The notes under the pieces are model-generated. The model searched no databases. It was not told the origin of the DNA and saw nothing but the letters and a program-made list of their open reading frames with translations. A stretch of DNA of 64,000 bases from a virus. The stretch covers positions 62,001-126,000 of IMG/VR virus record IMGVR_UViG_3300022926_001804; one strand, 5' to 3'. This document shows positions 60,243 to 64,000 of this stretch, piece after piece (the stretch's first letter is position 1; every line of letters starts with the position of its first letter). A program made the position numbers and the translations under genes.

Positions 60243-61343
60243 ATGTTAGATGCACTGAAAGCACTCTTTGAAAACAATGTAGTTTCAGAAGACATCAAAC
60301 TAGAGATCGAAGAAGCATGGAATGCAAAAATTCGCGAGAATAAGATGCAAGCTACAGCTGAACTTCGCGAAGAGTTTGCTCAAAAGTATGAGCACGACAA
60401 GCAAACAATGGTAGAAGCTATTGACGCAATGCTTGCCGATAAACTAAGCGAAGAAATTACTGAGTTCCAAGATGATCGCCAAAAATTAGCTGAAGCAAGA
60501 GCAAAATATGCCGTAGCAATGCGTGAAAACGCAAACCTAATGCAAAAATTTGTTGTACAGCAGTTAGGTAAAGAAATTGGCGAATTACACGAAGATCAGA
60601 AATTAATGGCTGACAAGTTCCATACATTGGAGAACTTTATTGTTGATGCACTTTCTAAAGAAATTGCAGAATTTTATGAAGATAAAAAAGATTTAGCTGA
60701 AACAAAGGTACGTTTAGTACGTGAAGCTAAAGATCATCTAGCCAAGGTTAAATCCAAGTTTATCCAAGACGCAACACATGTTGTCGCAGAAACCGTTGAC
60801 AAAGGTCTAAAGTCAGAAATTAGTCAATTAAAAGAAGACATTGATGCGGCTCGCAGAAATGACTTTGGTCGTAAGTTGTTTGAATCATTCGCTAGCGAAT
60901 ATCAATCAAGTTACTTAAATGAAAAGTCTGAGACTGCAAAACTATTAAAAGTAGTTGAGTTAAAAGATAAGCAATTAGCCGAAGCTAAAGCGCAGGCAGC
61001 AGAAAAAGCAAAACTAGTAGAAAGCAAAGACGCTGAAATTAAAGTTGCTAAAAATACTGCACAGCGTAAAGAAATTATGAATGAATTACTCGGTCCTTTA
61101 AACAAAGGTCAAAGAGAAATCATGTCAGACTTACTGGAATCTGTACAAACCGAAAAACTGCACAAGTCTTTCGATAAGTACATGCCAAGCGTTATCGCAG
61201 GGAACACACCAGTGAAGGAAACCAAGGCAACACTTACAGAAGGCACACATATTACAGGCAATAAGACAAATAATGACACTAATGCAAGCGTAGATTCAGC
61301 AAATAACGTTGTTGAACTCAAAAGACTTGCAGGATTGAAATAA
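60243..61343 (+). CDS. 22: Prohead scaffold core protein gp22
   Basis: A 366-residue, mostly coiled-coil protein (long Lys/Glu/Ala helices from residue 30 to 270), longer than T4 gp22 (269). The C-terminal region before residue 320 (NELLGPLNKGQREIMSDLLE) is the conserved scaffold block, with several L-x-E motifs for gp21 cleavage. It lies directly between gp21 and gp23. It has a strong AGGAG ribosome-binding sequence. Confidence 0.9.
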   Translation: MLDALKALFENNVVSEDIKLEIEEAWNAKIRENKMQATAELREEFAQKYEHDKQTMVEAIDAMLADKLSEEITEFQDDRQKLAEARAKYAVAMRENANLMQKFVVQQLGKEIGELHEDQKLMADKFHTLENFIVDALSKEIAEFYEDKKDLAETKVRLVREAKDHLAKVKSKFIQDATHVVAETVDKGLKSEISQLKEDIDAARRNDFGRKLFESFASEYQSSYLNEKSETAKLLKVVELKDKQLAEAKAQAAEKAKLVESKDAEIKVAKNTAQRKEIMNELLGPLNKGQREIMSDLLESVQTEKLHKSFDKYMPSVIAGNTPVKETKATLTEGTHITGNKTNNDTNASVDSANNVVELKRLAGLK

Positions 61344-61353
61344 GGAGAAAATA

Positions 61354-62517
61354 ATGTCAGAACTATTTGAGAGTCGCTGGCAGGATACCAAAAATGCACT
61401 TCTTGAAGGCCTTGAAGGCAACAAGAAAGCTGTAATGGGTGTTACTCTAGAAAATACTAAAAGGTATTTGGCAGAGAATGCGACAGCAGGTGCAACTTCT
61501 GCAGGTAATGTTGCTACACTAAACAGAGTTATCCTTCCGGTAATTAGACGAGTTATGCCAACTGTTATCGCCAACGAATTAGTTGGTGTACAGCCCATGA
61601 CAGGTCCAGTGGGTCAAATCCACACACTAAGAGTACGCTACGCAGATTCATTTGATGATGTAACTGCTGGTGAAGAAGCTCTATCACCATTCAAAATTGG
61701 TGTTGGCTACAGTGGCGGCGGTTCTACCGACAAAGCTGATGCAACAGCAACACTTGAAGGTGCCGCTGGTAAGAGAATGTCTATCCAGATCTTAAAGCAA
61801 ACAGTAGAAGCAAAAACCAGAAAGCTATCAGCTCGCTGGACTTTTGAATCTGCTCAAGATGCACAAGCCCAACAAGGCATTGACATCGAAGCTGAGATCA
61901 TGGCAGCTCTTGCACAGGAGATTACAGCTGAAATCGATCAAGAAGTACTTGCTTCTTTACGTTCACTAGCTGGAACTGCTGAATCAGACGTACAATACGA
62001 TCAGTCATCTGTAAGTGGTACTGCCACTTTCGTTGGCGATGAGCATGCGGCACTAGCTGTTATGATCAACCGTGTTGCAAACAAGATTGCCGCTCGTACA
62101 CGTCGTGGCGCAGGTAACTATGCAGTGGTTTCACCATATGCATTGACTATCCTACAGTCCGCAACAACTTCTGCGTTCGCAAGAACAACTGAAGGTACAT
62201 TCGAAGCACCAACTAACACTAAGATGGTTGGTACATTGAACGGCGCGATGAAAGTCTACGTTGATGCATACGCATCAGACGCAACTGACGTACTAGTTGG
62301 ATACAAAGGATCAAGCGAATCAGACGCACCAGCGTTCTACGCTCCTTACATTCCTCTAATGTCAAGTGGTGTTGTGTTAGACCCAGCATCATTCGAGCCT
62401 GTCGTATCATTTATGACACGTTACGGATATGTTGAGCTATCAAACGTTGCTTCTTCACTTGGTAATGCCGCTGACTACTTAGGTAGAATCAGTATTGCCA
62501 ATGTAAGCTTCAGCTAA
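61354..62517 (+). CDS. 23: Major capsid protein gp23
   Basis: A 387-residue protein, shorter than T4 gp23 (521) and most cyanophage forms, suggesting a lack of the insertion domain. Typical gp23 blocks are LPVIRRVMPTVIANELVGVQPMTGP (given as positions about 67-91), ARWTFESAQDAQA, IAARTRRGAGN and PYIPLMSSGVV. It is preceded by AAGGAG and followed by a strong terminator. The codon use is less AT-biased than in the fibre genes, as expected for the most abundant virion protein. Confidence 0.95.
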   Translation: MSELFESRWQDTKNALLEGLEGNKKAVMGVTLENTKRYLAENATAGATSAGNVATLNRVILPVIRRVMPTVIANELVGVQPMTGPVGQIHTLRVRYADSFDDVTAGEEALSPFKIGVGYSGGGSTDKADATATLEGAAGKRMSIQILKQTVEAKTRKLSARWTFESAQDAQAQQGIDIEAEIMAALAQEITAEIDQEVLASLRSLAGTAESDVQYDQSSVSGTATFVGDEHAALAVMINRVANKIAARTRRGAGNYAVVSPYALTILQSATTSAFARTTEGTFEAPTNTKMVGTLNGAMKVYVDAYASDATDVLVGYKGSSESDAPAFYAPYIPLMSSGVVLDPASFEPVVSFMTRYGYVELSNVASSLGNAADYLGRISIANVSFS

Positions 62518-62540
62518 GTTTAAAACTTACTAAAACGAAA

Positions 62541-62564
62541 AAAGGCCCTTCGGGGCCTTTTTTT
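62541..62564 (+). terminator. Strong intrinsic terminator after gp23
   Basis: AAAGGCCC and GGGCCTTT form a perfect 8-bp stem with a stable TTCG tetraloop, followed by four more T's (seven T's in total). Confidence 0.92.
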
Positions 62565-62582
62565 ATGACTTGAGTAAACTTT

Positions 62583-62590
62583 GATAAATA
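62583..62590 (+). promoter_or_regulatory. Late-promoter-like element after the gp23 terminator
   Basis: GATAAATA on the plus strand, one mismatch from TATAAATA, 90 bases before the next ATG. It restarts transcription past the gp23 terminator. Confidence 0.5.
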
Positions 62591-62679
62591 CTTGTGTCGT
62601 AAATCGTGCTATCAAATAGATAGACTTATGCAGAATTGACCCACTGCGTAGACCTAGAACGTTTTATAAGGAGAAACAA

Positions 62680-63054
62680 ATGGGACGTCCATTAAATAAA
62701 AGAAACTTTGGTGTATTAGCAGACGGTACTAACTTAACAATTAACTGTAAAGTTGGAGCAAACTCAGCTACAGAACAAGGTATGATCATTTCACAAAGAT
62801 CACAAAATAAATTTAAAGTTGATGATTCAAAACTTGGATCAGGTAACGAAGGTGTATGTACACTAGTTGCTAAAGCAAGCGGTTCATTAGCCGACAATGA
62901 AATGTCAATTAACGGCATCATTACAGCAGATGGTTCAAGTGTATGGGTTACTAAAATTTACAACAGAACTTGTAGAGATGAAAACAATAATCGTTACAAG
63001 TGGACTGTTGAAGATGATTCAACAGTGTCATACATGGCACTAGTTGCCATCTAA
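62680..63054 (+). CDS. Small structural protein candidate after gp23
   Basis: A 124-residue beta-rich protein (start MGRPLNKRNFG, then LTINCKVG, CTLVAKASG, VWVTKIYNRTC). Genes beginning MGRPLNK are frequent in marine T4-like phages beside structural genes, with no assigned function that I recognise. It has its own late promoter element and a strong AAGGAG. A head-decoration or other abundant virion role is plausible but inferred. Confidence 0.65.
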   Translation: MGRPLNKRNFGVLADGTNLTINCKVGANSATEQGMIISQRSQNKFKVDDSKLGSGNEGVCTLVAKASGSLADNEMSINGIITADGSSVWVTKIYNRTCRDENNNRYKWTVEDDSTVSYMALVAI

Positions 63055-63060
63055 GGATTA

Positions 63061-63084
63061 GTGTGGGGGAGAAATTCCCCACAC
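63061..63084 (+). other. GC-rich intergenic hairpin
   Basis: GTGTGGGG and CCCCACAC form a perfect 8-bp stem with an eight-base loop between two structural genes. No T-run follows, so it is more likely an mRNA-stability or processing element than a terminator. Confidence 0.55.
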
Positions 63085-63102
63085 ACATACAAGGAATTTT
63101 AG

Positions 63103-64000
63103 ATGTCAAAGACTTTAAATGTAAACAGCGGAAATTACACAGTACGAGTACCACAGGGTAATCGAATTACTCTTGATACTGGCGCAGAATTAGGAGAAGT
63201 TAGAATAACAGGAGACCTAGTTGTTGACGGTAATACTGTAACTGTTAATTCTGAAGATTTAAGTCTTAAAGATAATATTATTATACTTAATGCTGGAGAA
63301 GAAGGTTCTACAGGTATTACACTTGATCAGTCTGGTATACGAATTGAAAGAGGTACTAGTTCAAGTTATCCAGATGTATTTTTTGTATTTGATGAAAATA
63401 CAACACATAATGATCCAATTTCACAAACTGTTAAAGGCGGAACTTTTACTTTTAAAGACGAAAACAACGCACTGATTGGTATTAGAACTAATAGCATTTC
63501 AACCGGTGGCGGCGATTTATACTTAATTAATTCAGGTACAGGAGTTCTTAGTGTTAGCGGAACAAACAATTATGAAGCACAAGTTACCGATGATGACGAT
63601 GTACCTAATAAAAAATATGTAGACGATGCTATTACAACAGGTATTCAAACAATTACAATTCAGAGTATTCAAAGAGGTGACTCTGCGCTTAATCTTTTTG
63701 ATCAAAGTTTAGATCCAGGTGTTAGCGGATTTAAAGTTACAATTGACGGATACGAAGTAGCATTATTTAGACAAGACAGCACAGAGATTGAACAACTTAT
63801 TTTTAATGATGCAACAATTTCTACTACAGCAAGCGGCGACGATTTGACACTTAGTAGTAACGGATCACCTTTTGTAAAAATTGACAGTGTTTTAAGAATG
63901 CCTATACAGAGCGATGCAACTGTAATTGCTAGTAGTGCTAATGACATTGGAATTTATGCAAAGAATCCCGGCTTTGGTAATTCAGGAGTATGGTATAAAA
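63103..64000 (+). CDS. Tail-fibre/whisker-like structural protein, N-terminal part
   Basis: The visible 299 codons start at ATG 63103 after AAGGA and stay open to the window edge. The region VDGNTVTVNSEDLSLKDNIIIL (positions about 45-66), followed by a GITLDQSGIRIE segment, matches the central block of the fibre gene 14530-16365. PNKKYVDDAI near residue 170 is a fibre motif as well. Beta-rich throughout, with short Gly/Ser/Asn repeats. Likely an appendage or neck-whisker protein; the C-terminus is not visible. Confidence 0.7.
   Translation, partial: MSKTLNVNSGNYTVRVPQGNRITLDTGAELGEVRITGDLVVDGNTVTVNSEDLSLKDNIIILNAGEEGSTGITLDQSGIRIERGTSSSYPDVFFVFDENTTHNDPISQTVKGGTFTFKDENNALIGIRTNSISTGGGDLYLINSGTGVLSVSGTNNYEAQVTDDDDVPNKKYVDDAITTGIQTITIQSIQRGDSALNLFDQSLDPGVSGFKVTIDGYEVALFRQDSTEIEQLIFNDATISTTASGDDLTLSSNGSPFVKIDSVLRMPIQSDATVIASSANDIGIYAKNPGFGNSGVWYK

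Noticed and set aside
1-64000. CRISPR arrays, tRNAs, insertion sequences and attachment sites
   Set aside because: I saw no spaced direct-repeat array, no T-loop/anticodon cloverleaf, no transposase and no integrase in the window.

Overview
This window is part of the genome of a T4-like (Straboviridae-related) marine myovirus. The evidence is a near-complete set of recognisable T4-type genes: late sigma factor gp55, recombination nuclease gp46/gp47, portal gp20, prohead protease gp21, scaffold gp22, major capsid gp23, and baseplate proteins gp53, gp5, gp25, gp6 and a gp26-family protein. The DNA is AT-rich and genes are tightly packed with ATGA/TAATG overlaps. Fibre proteins and a giant baseplate-region protein resemble those of cyanophages and pelagiphages. 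The host cannot be fixed from sequence alone.

Layout. (1) 1-12048, minus strand: a long accessory operon of radical SAM enzymes (six, one cut by the window edge), four glycosyltransferase-like proteins in two paralogous pairs, a methyltransferase-like protein, an SGNH-hydrolase-like protein and three unknown proteins. (2) 12084-19061, minus: virion/fibre genes, three of them sharing an N-terminal module. (3) 19082-45854, minus: baseplate block, including a 4987-residue giant protein, gp6, gp25, a PAAR spike with an M15-type peptidase domain, a gp5-like hub with a GH19-type domain, a large hub protein, gp53 and a tail-tube-end protein. (4) 45884-50274, plus: gp55, gp47 and gp46, read from two near-consensus sigma70-type promoters, then a small protein and a GIY-YIG-like protein. 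(5) 50275-50766: about 490 bases without a convincing gene, rich in hairpins, a candidate structured RNA. (6) 50767-53590: small ORF, 2OG-Fe(II) oxygenase-like gene, a Lys-rich putative internal head protein, and a gp26-family gene. (7) 53667-64000, plus: tape measure, portal, two unknown genes, acidic prohead core protein, gp21, gp22, gp23, a small structural candidate and the start of a fibre gene.

Most unusual points. The gp26-family gene (52706-53590, minus) ends in a slippery U-UUU-UUC heptamer. It is followed after six bases by a stem/pseudoknot-capable structure, and a -1 shift opens 76 further codons that fill the gap down to the convergent neighbour. The gene lies divergently next to the tape measure, so it looks like a frameshifting tail-assembly-chaperone arrangement in a T4-like phage. 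The radical SAM/glycosyltransferase operon beside the fibre genes looks like a modification system for fibres or surface glycans. The 50275-50766 segment may encode an unrecognised RNA.

Late genes are mostly preceded by TATAAATA or AATAAATA elements, matching gp55-type late promoters, while gp55 and gp47 carry TTGAC(A/C)-17-TATAAT promoters. This fits early expression of gp55/47/46 followed by gp55-driven expression of the morphogenesis blocks on both sides.
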